Part shown: positions 1 to 5,695 of the stretch, piece by piece | Position numbering within the stretch: the first letter of the stretch is position 1 | Layout of the letters: each line of letters begins with the position of its first letter | From: Chloroflexota bacterium | GTDB taxonomy: Bacteria > Chloroflexota > Dehalococcoidia > Lucifugimonadales > Lucifugimonadaceae | NCBI GenBank assembly: GCA_016210435.1 | Contig: JACQUF010000507.1 | Span: forward strand, 1-5,695 | Reading direction: 5' to 3' | DNA: 5,695 nucleotides | Made by a program: the position numbers and the translations under genes | The notes under the pieces: generated by a model | What the model was told of the DNA's origin: nothing | Seen by the model: only the letters and a program-made list of their open reading frames with translations | Database searches by the model: none

Positions 1-1133
1 GAGAGGGCCAGGGTGAGGGGCGCATTGACGGTCGCATTAAAGAACCGCTCAGCAGAATCCCATTCCATGCTGCTCTCGGCCTTCGCGGGCGCCGGCCGCC
101 TCACTGAACCAGGCGTGAGAGACATGGCGAGTGGCGGCATCCCCTGTTCCAGCCGCCCAACCAGCGGATCGTCGATCGCAGTCGACATCCCGTTTGCGAT
201 CACCTGCGGATGCTCGAACAACTCATACGTGGGCGTGGCAGGCGAGGCCGGGACATCTCCCTCACGGAGCACCTTGAGCCAGTGATCGCGTGGAGCGCCC
301 GCGAACTTCTCCGACAGAATGCGTTTGGCCTCCGCCCGTATTTCTTCGGTCGGCCAGTAGAGCGGCGCGGTCTCGAACCGGGGGTCGGTGGCGAATTCGA
401 ACAGATCGAGAGCGATGATCATCTTGTTCCAGAACACAGGTATGAGCGTACCCAGGTGAAGCCAGTTCCCGTCTGCGCACCGATACAGGCGGTAGTTCGG
501 AAGCGCGCCCTGCGGGTCGTTGCCCGCGCTGTCCCACGTCTGGACACCCGCACCACGGACGAGCATCGGTGAGCGAGCAGCGATCGCGCCCTGATACATG
601 CTCGTGTCAACCTTCTGGCCCTTGCCGGACAGCCGGCGGTAATGCAACGCCGCCAGTACGCCGTGGATCGCCAGGAGAGCGGTTCCGATACCGGCCAGCG
701 GCAAGGCGTTATAGATCGGGCCGCCATTGGCGCTTCGCTGTTCGGTCATGATCCCGGCGACTGCCTGCACCAATCCCTCGTACCCGGGGCGGTCCGCCAA
801 CGGCCCACCATGGCCGTAGGGAGTGATGGAGCAATAGACAAGCGCCGGATTCAGGCCGTTCAGCGCGTCCCAGCCCAGGCCGAGTCGTTCCGCCCTGCCG
901 CGTCCGAGAGACTCTATGAATACGTCGGCGCCCTCGATGAGCCTCCGGGTCATCCCGCGTTTCCCTGTGAGGTCCGTGGCAACTGCCCGTTTGTTGCGGT
1001 TCCAGACCATGAATTGCGGGCCACGTTCGAATTGATTCCCGGCCGGAGAAACTACCTTTATGACATCCGCCCCATAATCGGCCAGGAACATCGTCGCGAG
1101 CGCGCCGGGGTGGTCGTCGGTACAGTCCATCAC
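1..1133 (-). CDS. Family III (CaiB/BaiF) CoA-transferase, 3' end beyond window, catalytic Asp replaced
   Basis: The frame is open for 377 codons from GTG at 1133 and leaves the window at base 1, so the C-terminus is missing. Family III enzymes move CoA between carboxylic acids, or racemise acyl-CoAs, as interlocked dimers in the cytoplasm. Family landmarks, numbered from this GTG, are: FLADYGADVIKV (16-27, CoA-binding N-terminus), WNRNKRAVATDL (44-55), an ERLGLGWDAL motif (82-91), SITPYGHGGPLADRPGYEG (102-120), GVLAALHYRRLSGKGQKVD (158-176), and ATDPRF. The residue matching catalytic Asp169 of Oxalobacter formyl-CoA transferase is Gly148 (GGT, 690-692), so activity is doubtful. The start is uncertain. 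The typical PLxxLRV segment is encoded at 1131-1151, upstream of this GTG, and the only canonical in-frame start that includes it is GTG at 1229, overlapping the lipoprotein gene by 56 bp. No Shine-Dalgarno is visible at either. It lies 40 bp after the lipoprotein gene on the same strand. Family assignment is secure; substrate is unknown. Confidence 0.9.
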   Translation of the reverse strand, partial: MMDCTDDHPGALATMFLADYGADVIKVVSPAGNQFERGPQFMVWNRNKRAVATDLTGKRGMTRRLIEGADVFIESLGRGRAERLGLGWDALNGLNPALVYCSITPYGHGGPLADRPGYEGLVQAVAGIMTEQRSANGGPIYNALPLAGIGTALLAIHGVLAALHYRRLSGKGQKVDTSMYQGAIAARSPMLVRGAGVQTWDSAGNDPQGALPNYRLYRCADGNWLHLGTLIPVFWNKMIIALDLFEFATDPRFETAPLYWPTEEIRAEAKRILSEKFAGAPRDHWLKVLREGDVPASPATPTYELFEHPQVIANGMSTAIDDPLVGRLEQGMPPLAMSLTPGSVRRPAPAKAESSMEWDSAERFFNATVNAPLTLAL

Positions 1134-1156
1134 GCGGAGGTGTGAGAGCGGTCCAC

Positions 1157-1170
1157 CGCGCTGGTGCGCG
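1157..1170 (-). other. Small GC hairpin after the lipoprotein stop codon
   Basis: A perfect 5 bp inverted repeat (CGCGC, loop ACCA on the minus strand, GCGCG) starts 3 bases after the TAG of the lipoprotein gene and precedes the CoA-transferase GTG. It has no T-tract, so it is not a standard intrinsic terminator. It could attenuate readthrough or be chance in GC-rich DNA. Confidence 0.2.
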
Positions 1171-1173
1171 CTG

Positions 1174-2169
1174 CTATTTCGAAGGTGTCGGCTGGGCGGT
1201 GGATTCCGGCGTTGGCGTGGTCGGGGCACTTTGGTTACCAGGCTGAGGCGTGGTTAGCGGGGGCAGGCTGGCGCCTGCCTGCTTTTCGAAGTCCTCGATC
1301 CTCTTCAGCTGGCGGATCGCCTCCTGCTCCACCGCCGGATTCTTCGGCTCGATCTGGGCACGGGCCTTCGCTTCTTCAAGGTCCGGCTTGGCCAGACGCG
1401 GATCTGCCAGGCCGCCGTCTGCCATGCGCAGTATAGTGAGGCCCCGGTCAAGCCAGGCCCCCGCAATCGAGGGCGCCAGCTCCACGGCTATCGTCAGATC
1501 GTCCAGCGCGGCGGCGTACTCCCCCGCCGCGCTCAGAAAACGGCCACGCCACCAGAACACATCGCCCCTGTCCGGCGCAATTTCCACGGCTCGATCGAAG
1601 TAGTCTGCGGCCGCGGATAACAAACCTGCGTCACCAGCCAGACGACCAAGCACGATGTAACCTCGCGGATCAGCGGGGTCCAGCTCGAGCGCCTTCAAGG
1701 CGTCGGCCTCGGACCCCTTGTTGTCGTCGATGGCATACCTGGTCATTGCCCGGTTCGCATATGCCTTGGCAAGGTCCGGCTTGAGCTCGATCGCGCGGTC
1801 GAAATCCGTGAGGGCCCCCCTGTAGTCCCCTTTGTTCAGGCGGGCCTGGCCGCGGCCGTCCCACGCCCTCGCAAAGTTGGGCTCGAGCTCTATTACGACC
1901 GAAAACCGCCGCTCCGCCTCCACCCACTCGCCGCGGCTCAGGAGGGCGTACGCCACGGCATAGTGCTGAACGCTGTCGGTCACGCTCGCGACTGGAGTCG
2001 GCGTACGGGTCGGCGACGGCCGGGGGGTGGGAGTCGGCTCAGGGGCGGGCGTGGCGGTCGGGGTCGCGGTCGGCTCGGGCGTCGGAGTTGGCGGTTGCGA
2101 GGCACATGCGATGGCCGCCCCTGTAGCAAGCGTTACACCGGCCAGGATGACCCACGTCTTGAATCGCAT
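1174..2169 (-). CDS. TPR-repeat lipoprotein with Thr-Pro-rich linker
   Basis: A 331-residue protein. Residues 1-21 form a signal peptide: MRFK, then a hydrophobic stretch, then a lipobox-like AIAC with Cys22 as the probable lipidation site. The -3 Ala makes the lipobox imperfect. Residues 26-59 are a Thr/Pro-rich linker that probably acts as an extended tether. From about 66 to 240 come five TPR units (about 66-98, 100-132, 133-166, 167-200, 202-234) with the characteristic spacing of small and aromatic residues and repeated (E/D)LxP ends such as IELEP, IELKP, LELDP and VELAP. A weaker sixth unit follows, then a charged helix and a second Pro/Thr-rich tail (303-330). It should sit outside the cytoplasmic membrane as a protein-protein interaction scaffold; the partner is unknown. 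The frame extends upstream to ATG at 2331, but that start lies inside holA and would bury the signal peptide, so ATG at 2169 is chosen. A weak TTGGGGC precedes it. Confidence 0.88.
   Translation of the reverse strand: MRFKTWVILAGVTLATGAAIACASQPPTPTPEPTATPTATPAPEPTPTPRPSPTRTPTPVASVTDSVQHYAVAYALLSRGEWVEAERRFSVVIELEPNFARAWDGRGQARLNKGDYRGALTDFDRAIELKPDLAKAYANRAMTRYAIDDNKGSEADALKALELDPADPRGYIVLGRLAGDAGLLSAAADYFDRAVEIAPDRGDVFWWRGRFLSAAGEYAAALDDLTIAVELAPSIAGAWLDRGLTILRMADGGLADPRLAKPDLEEAKARAQIEPKNPAVEQEAIRQLKRIEDFEKQAGASLPPLTTPQPGNQSAPTTPTPESTAQPTPSK
1993..2094 (-). repeat. Low-complexity Thr-Pro codon tract in the lipoprotein gene
   Basis: This stretch encodes residues 26-59 of the lipoprotein, almost entirely Pro and Thr with some Ala, Glu and Arg. 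On the plus strand it reads as imperfect GTCGG/GGCGG-type units. Such tracts are common in surface proteins of Chloroflexota and can vary in length between strains by slippage. The copies are imperfect, which suggests an old or selected linker. Confidence 0.6.
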
Positions 2170-2205
2170 GCCCCAATTGTCCGATGTGACCGGCCGCAAC
2201 GCTAC

Positions 2206-2221
2206 GCGCAGGAGACTGCGC
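2206..2221 (-). other. Perfect 6 bp hairpin in the holA-lipoprotein gap
   Basis: GCGCAG, a 4-base loop (TCTC on the minus strand) and CTGCGC form a perfect stem-loop. It lies in the 109 bp gap after the holA stop and about 37 bases upstream of the lipoprotein ATG. No T-run follows on the minus strand, so it is not a classical terminator. The remainder of the gap (2170-2278) shows no convincing promoter or gene. Confidence 0.25.
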
Positions 2222-2278
2222 CTGCCCTTCGCATAGTACGTATCGCCTTTCCGGCCAGATCGCTTCCCGAGTGCCGCG

Positions 2279-3283
2279 TCATGCACCTGTGGCAAGCCGG
2301 GCAGCCAGCAATTCCAGGGCCAGTCGATCATCCATTTCCCCGCTCTTGACCGCCAGATCGGCGCCGAGCAATGAATGCATCGTGCGTTCCAGGTATTCGG
2401 GAGGAAATCTGCGAGCCTGCTCCACCGTCTTGGTCACGGCAAATCCGGGCCGCAACCCGAGCCTGGCAGCGAACTGGCTCCGGTCGGAGGCATCGAGCCC
2501 GATCTGCACGAGCTCTTGCGCCAGGAGCGCCCTGCGCACCTGGGCCGCGATCAGCGCCATAACCGACTGGACGCTCTGCCCCGAGGCGAGCAGCTGGTAC
2601 AGGAGCCGCGTGGCTACCGCCAACCTTCGCTCGAGGATCGCGTCCACCGCTGCGAAGACGTTCGCTTCCCGCGCGGGCGAAACGAGTAGCTCAACGTGCT
2701 CACGTTGGACAGGCTCGGCGCCCGCGTATGTCGCAAGCTTCCTGATTTCCTGGTCGAGCAGGCGCGGGTTTTCTCCAACGAGCTCGGCGAGCCTGCCGAT
2801 CGCCGCGGGTGATGCCCGCGCGCGTTCTTCGACGAACCGGCGCGAAATCCAGTTGAGCAGCTCCTGTCCCCGCATTCGAGGGAATTCCTCGATCTCAGCC
2901 GTCGCGCCAGCTGCACGAAGTCCCGCTCCGTTTCGGCGGAGCGGTCCCTCCGCAAAGATCACATCAGTGCTCGATGGGACCGTTTTCAATCCCTCGGTCA
3001 GCTTTCCCGCGTCGTCACGTAGTTCAGAGTCGCCTTGCCCGCCCCGCCGGCCTCCGGCCGGATTGTCGATTCGTCCTAGCAACCCCCTGACGATCACGAC
3101 CCTTCGGTCTGCCAGGAACGGCGCCGCGTGCGCCGCAGCCAGAAGCTCATCGACGTTGATGCGCTCGCCTTCGAATACCGACGTGTTCGCGGCAAGCAGG
3201 TCCTCCGGGCCGGCCTGCTTCTGAAGCTCCCGTACCCGGACCGAGATCGCGTATTCGTCTTCCCCGAAAAGGATCCGGATCAT
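2279..3283 (-). CDS. holA: DNA polymerase III subunit delta (HolA)
   Basis: A 334-residue protein, normal for the delta subunit, which opens the sliding clamp as part of the clamp-loader complex in the cytoplasm. The N-terminus MIRILFGEDEYAI matches the family's start (I-x-x-L/F-x-GEDE). APFLADRRVVIVRGLL (54-69) matches the conserved (P)(F/L)-x-x-(R)R-(V)-V-V region of the AAA+-like domain. AIGRLAELVGENPRLLDQEI (161-180) with the following EIRKLATYAG segment matches domain II. The C-terminal collar domain is clear: ANVFAAVDAILERR, LLYQLLASGQS, AAQVRRALLAQEL, QARRFPPEYLERT and a final LAVKSGEMDDRLALELL. The family lacks a working P-loop, and none is seen. Residues 70-92 form a Gly/Arg/Asp-rich insert, probably a loop. 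The ATG at 3283 is the natural N-terminus for the family; no clear Shine-Dalgarno precedes it. It is divergent from ychF and first of three minus-strand genes. Confidence 0.95.
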   Translation of the reverse strand: MIRILFGEDEYAISVRVRELQKQAGPEDLLAANTSVFEGERINVDELLAAAHAAPFLADRRVVIVRGLLGRIDNPAGGRRGGQGDSELRDDAGKLTEGLKTVPSSTDVIFAEGPLRRNGAGLRAAGATAEIEEFPRMRGQELLNWISRRFVEERARASPAAIGRLAELVGENPRLLDQEIRKLATYAGAEPVQREHVELLVSPAREANVFAAVDAILERRLAVATRLLYQLLASGQSVQSVMALIAAQVRRALLAQELVQIGLDASDRSQFAARLGLRPGFAVTKTVEQARRFPPEYLERTMHSLLGADLAVKSGEMDDRLALELLAARLATGA

Positions 3284-3299
3284 CTAACCGCAGCTAGGG

Positions 3300-3309
3300 C
3301 ACATATAAT
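3300..3309 (+). promoter_or_regulatory. Candidate -10 box (TATAAT) for ychF
   Basis: A perfect TATAAT lies at 3304-3309 within CACATATAAT, in a short AT-rich island of otherwise GC-rich DNA. It is about 58 bases upstream of the ychF GTG. No good TTGACA-like -35 lies 16-18 bases upstream, where the sequence falls into the holA start. The same AT island could also serve the divergent holA gene. Confidence 0.45.
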
Positions 3310-3341
3310 TGGATTTTTCCCACACACCTGACCTCTGAACC

Positions 3342-3354
3342 CGGGCGGCGCCCG
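3342..3354 (+). other. GC hairpin in the presumed ychF leader
   Basis: CGGGC, loop GGC, GCCCG: a perfect 5 bp stem with a 3-base loop. It ends 13 bases before the ychF GTG and downstream of the candidate -10 box, so it would be in the 5' untranslated leader. It occupies roughly the place where a ribosome binding site would be expected. Function unknown; possibly chance. Confidence 0.25.
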
Positions 3355-3367
3355 CCCAATCCTAACA

Positions 3368-4465
3368 GTGCGAATCGCAATAATCGGACTGCCGCGCAGC
3401 GGCAAGACCACCGTATTCAACGCCGCCACACGTGGCCGCGTGGCCGTCGGCGACTTCGGCGCCAGGGCGGTCCAGAATATCGGCGTCGCCAGGGTACCCG
3501 ACACCCGCCTGTCCCGGCTTGCCGCGATATTCAATCGGGAGAAGGTCGTCCCCGCCGAAATAACCTACTTCGACATGCCGGGGCCGGCGCCAGGGCAGGA
3601 GGCCACGCCGGTCTTTTCCGGCGAAACGGTGACTCAACTCCAGAAATCCGATGCCCTGCTCCACGTGGTCCGAGCGTTCCAGAACCCGGCGGCGCCTCAC
3701 CCGCGCGGGCCGGTTGACCCCTGGCGCGACCTGGACGCCGTAGGATTCGACCTCCTGTTCGCTGACATCGCCCTGATCGACCGGCGGATCCAGCGGATAA
3801 CGGAAGGCCTGCGCGGCGCACGGGCCGCCGATCGCGATGCTGCCAACAAGGACATCGAGATCCTGAAAGGCGTGCAGGCCGATCTCGAGGCCGGCAAGCC
3901 GATCCGTTCGCGTGCCCTTTCCGACCCGGAGCGCCGAGCCTTGCGGGATACATTTCTCGTGAGCGGGCTGCCCTATCTCGTGGCGCTGAATATTGATGAG
4001 GCGGACGTTCCGCGGGCCCGCGAACTCGAAAGTGAGCTCGCGAGGCTGGTGACGGGTCCAAAGACAGGATCCGCCGCGATCGCCGGCCAACTGGAGATGG
4101 AGTTAGGCCAGATGTCCCGGGAGGAGGAGGCGGAATTCCGGGGCTCGCTCGGAGCGGGAGAGCCGGGCATGGAACGGCTGATCCGCCTTTCCTATGAGAC
4201 GACCGGGCTGATTTCCTTCCTGACGGTCGGACCTGACGAGGTGCGGGCATGGAGCATCGAGCGTGATACGCCCGCGGCGAAGGCGGCCGGAAGGGTGCAC
4301 TCGGACATCGAACGCGGTTTCATCCGTGCCGAAATAGTGAGCTATGACGATCTGATCGGGGCGGGAGGACTCACGGAAGCGCGAAAGGCGGGCACCCTTC
4401 GTGCGGAGGGGCGGGACTATGTGATGAAGGATGGCGACGTCGTCAATTTCCTGTTCTCTGTCTGA
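3368..4465 (+). CDS. ychF: YchF/OLA1-type P-loop NTPase, divergent form
   Basis: A 365-residue protein, full length for YchF (about 363). YchF is an ATPase of the Obg-HflX superfamily that binds ribosomes and has been tied to oxidative-stress responses and translation initiation. The P-loop is GLPRSGKT (7-14), where typical YchF has GLPNVGKS. VARVPDTRLSRLAAIF (40-55) matches the VPDxRLxxL signature. The G3 motif is DMPG (69-72). A helical coiled-coil-like insert spans about 128-176, ending in LEAGKPIRS. The G4 position is NIDE (208-211), the YchF-type NxxE that favours ATP over GTP. The C-terminal TGS-like (DUF933) domain is clear: LISFLTVGPDEVRAWSI (281-297), HSDIERGFIRAEIVSYDD (311-328) and EGRDYVMKDGDVVNF (347-361). 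The start is GTG, fixed by the MRIAIIGLP N-terminus; no Shine-Dalgarno is seen. Family certain; orthology to canonical YchF less so because switch II differs. Confidence 0.92.
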   Translation: MRIAIIGLPRSGKTTVFNAATRGRVAVGDFGARAVQNIGVARVPDTRLSRLAAIFNREKVVPAEITYFDMPGPAPGQEATPVFSGETVTQLQKSDALLHVVRAFQNPAAPHPRGPVDPWRDLDAVGFDLLFADIALIDRRIQRITEGLRGARAADRDAANKDIEILKGVQADLEAGKPIRSRALSDPERRALRDTFLVSGLPYLVALNIDEADVPRARELESELARLVTGPKTGSAAIAGQLEMELGQMSREEEAEFRGSLGAGEPGMERLIRLSYETTGLISFLTVGPDEVRAWSIERDTPAAKAAGRVHSDIERGFIRAEIVSYDDLIGAGGLTEARKAGTLRAEGRDYVMKDGDVVNFLFSV

Positions 4466-4467
4466 CC

Positions 4468-4501
4468 GGTCCCCGCGATTTCAGCGAGGAGGGCGGAGAC
4501 C
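4468..4501 (+). terminator. Weak stem-loop after ychF
   Basis: Two bases after the ychF TGA, GGTCCCCGC pairs with GCGGAGACC across a 16-base loop: eight of nine pairs with one C-A mismatch. No T-run follows, so if it terminates transcription it would do so inefficiently or with Rho. Confidence 0.3.
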
Positions 4502-4574
4502 CTACATCTTCCGAACGATCTGGTCCAATTCGACTACGCATTGCGTGTTTTCCCAATATCTATTTCAATCTACC

Positions 4575-4584
4575 CACATATAAG
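4575..4584 (+). promoter_or_regulatory. Candidate -10 box (TATAAG) for the sensor kinase
   Basis: TATAAG at 4579-4584 matches five of six bases of the -10 consensus. It lies in the AT-rich part of the 4466-4637 gap and within CACATATAA, the same nine bases found upstream of ychF. No convincing -35 is present at 17 bases. The gap contains no other gene I can support. Confidence 0.35.
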
Positions 4585-4637
4585 CTGGAACATGGCGTTT
4601 CCGTGATTTTGAGATTGCACCGTATGGTTGGGGCGTC

Positions 4638-5695
4638 CTGAAAGGGAAGCGGGCAACGGACACCAGGCCGTCCGTTCATGAATCGATACTTCGCGCGTCC
4701 GGCGACGGGGTAGTGTTGCTCGGCCGCGACGGCGCGATCACATATGCAAATCCCGAGGCCTGCCGGTTGCTCGGGTACCGGCCAGGCGAGCTCGAGGGCC
4801 GAATATTCCACGCCACGGCGCATCACTCCCGGCCTGATGGCGTTGCCTACCCCGCGGAAGATTCCCCGATCAATCTCACCCTGAAGACGGGCCACGTGTC
4901 GCGAGTCTCCGAGGAAGTGTTCTGGCGCAAGGACGGCACAAACTTCCCCGTCGAGTACGTCTGCGCCCCGCTCAACCATGGCGATGCGGTGTCAGGGGCG
5001 GTGATCACATTCCGCGACGACACCGTGCGCGCCGAGCTCGGCAAAGTCCTGACCGAGGGTGAGCGCCGGTTCCGCACGATTTTCGAGGGCGCCGGGATCG
5101 GCGTTGCGCTGGCCGAAAAACAGGGCCGGCTGATCGAAAGCAACCCCGCTCTGCAGCGCATGCTCGGGATGAGCGCCGCCGAGCTGCGGCAAATGTCTTT
5201 TTCTGAACTGATCAGCATCGGGACTGGCGAGGGCGACGACCACGATCCGATCCGCGAGCTTGCCAGCGGCCGGCGAAACGAGTACCGCCTCGAAAAGCGA
5301 TTCGTCCGCAAGGACGGGACCGAAGTCTGGGCAGGGATCGTGATCACACTTGTGCGGGGCGCCGGCGAGACGCCGCGCTACATGATCGCGATGGCCGAAA
5401 ACATCTCTGAACGAAAGGCCGCCGAAGAAGCCGCCCGCAAGCTTGCGGAAGAAGAACAGCTCGCGGCCCGTCTTGACGCCCGCAACCGCGAGCTGCAGCG
5501 CGTCCACGAGGCACGCGGACAGTTTCTGTCTTCGGTATCTCACGAATTGAAGACCCCGCTTGCAGCCATCGTGGCATTCACCGAAATCCTCTCTCGCAAT
5601 CAGACCGGCAACCTGTCGCAGCGGCAGCAGGACCATCTCAAGGCAATTCACCGTAACTGCCGGTCTCTCGAAACGCTGATCAACGACCTGCTCGA
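4638..5695 (+). CDS. PAS-PAS sensor histidine kinase, 3' end beyond window
   Basis: A frame open from 4584 to the window end encodes a two-component sensor kinase whose ATP-binding domain is cut off. Numbered from CTG at 4638: PAS1 spans about 15-128 (ESILRASGDGVVLLGRDG, YANPEACRLLGY, then FWRKDGTNFPVEYVCAPL). PAS2 spans about 142-260 (RRFRTIFEGAGIGVALAE, SNPALQRMLGMS, FVRKDGTEVWAGIVITLV, and ENISERKAAEE at 254-264). A charged coiled-coil linker follows (261-295). The HisKA dimerisation domain begins near 295, with H-box SHELKTPLAAI and phospho-accepting His302 (CAC, 5541-5543). No membrane segment is visible, so it is probably a cytoplasmic sensor; the signal and cofactor cannot be told. The start is unresolved: there is no ATG, GTG or TTG in frame before the first PAS domain. 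CTG at 4638 is used as a placeholder; GTG at 4713 is the first canonical start but falls inside the first PAS strand. The cognate regulator is not in view. Confidence 0.88.
   Translation, partial: MKGKRATDTRPSVHESILRASGDGVVLLGRDGAITYANPEACRLLGYRPGELEGRIFHATAHHSRPDGVAYPAEDSPINLTLKTGHVSRVSEEVFWRKDGTNFPVEYVCAPLNHGDAVSGAVITFRDDTVRAELGKVLTEGERRFRTIFEGAGIGVALAEKQGRLIESNPALQRMLGMSAAELRQMSFSELISIGTGEGDDHDPIRELASGRRNEYRLEKRFVRKDGTEVWAGIVITLVRGAGETPRYMIAMAENISERKAAEEAARKLAEEEQLAARLDARNRELQRVHEARGQFLSSVSHELKTPLAAIVAFTEILSRNQTGNLSQRQQDHLKAIHRNCRSLETLINDLL

Noticed and set aside
13..1145. Several open frames on both strands across the left 1.1 kb
   Set aside because: All are shadows of the continuous CoA-transferase frame on the minus strand, which carries the conserved family motifs throughout.
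1993..2094. Possible CRISPR or tandem DNA repeat
   Set aside because: The units are short and irregular and are explained by alternating Pro and Thr codons in a protein linker.
2225..2260. TACTAT as a -10 box for the lipoprotein gene on the minus strand
   Set aside because: Only four of six consensus bases and no -35 match at suitable spacing.
2170..2331. Longer N-terminus for the TPR lipoprotein starting at ATG 2331
   Set aside because: It overlaps the 3' end of holA and places 54 residues before an obvious signal peptide and lipobox; ATG 2169 fits much better.
2271..3224. 317-codon open frame on the plus strand opposite holA
   Set aside because: Ser/Arg/Ala-rich translation with no recognisable domain; it is the antisense shadow of a clear holA.
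3362..4250. Two overlapping minus-strand frames of about 240 codons opposite ychF
   Set aside because: They are out of register with any motif and lie wholly under the well-supported ychF.
4847..5651. Long minus-strand open frames opposite the sensor kinase
   Set aside because: The plus strand encodes unmistakable PAS and HisKA motifs; the antisense translations show no family features.

Overview
This 5.7 kb window is bacterial, high in GC and densely coding. It looks like a chromosomal fragment from Chloroflexota, possibly Dehalococcoidia or SAR202-like. The hints are a lipoprotein whose mature N-terminus is a long Thr-Pro linker, a divergent YchF with a GLPRSGKT P-loop, a family III CoA-transferase, and few Shine-Dalgarno sequences. 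No marker gene is present, so this assignment is inference.

Layout. Three genes lie on the minus strand. In their transcription order they are holA (3283 to 2279, DNA polymerase III delta subunit), a TPR lipoprotein (2169 to 1174), and a family III (CaiB/BaiF) CoA-transferase that starts near 1133 and runs off the left edge. Two genes lie on the plus strand: a divergent YchF-type P-loop NTPase (3368-4465), and a PAS-PAS-HisKA sensor kinase that begins near 4638 and runs off the right edge. The 84 bp between holA and ychF is a divergent promoter region. The gaps at 2170-2278 and 4466-4637 contain no convincing gene.

The two edge genes are clear only when their frames are read through the window boundary. 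The CoA-transferase has Gly where the family has its catalytic Asp, and its C-terminus departs from the usual ending, which suggests it may be the first half of a two-domain fusion. Both edge genes also have family-like sequence upstream of the nearest canonical start codon.

The genes do not form an obvious pathway. holA and ychF are housekeeping genes (replication clamp loading; ribosome-associated ATPase), with a periplasm-facing or surface TPR lipoprotein, an acyl-CoA metabolism enzyme and a signalling kinase beside them. I see no CRISPR array, mobile element, tRNA, rRNA or defence cassette. The region is mostly ordinary; the altered CoA-transferase is the most interesting item.
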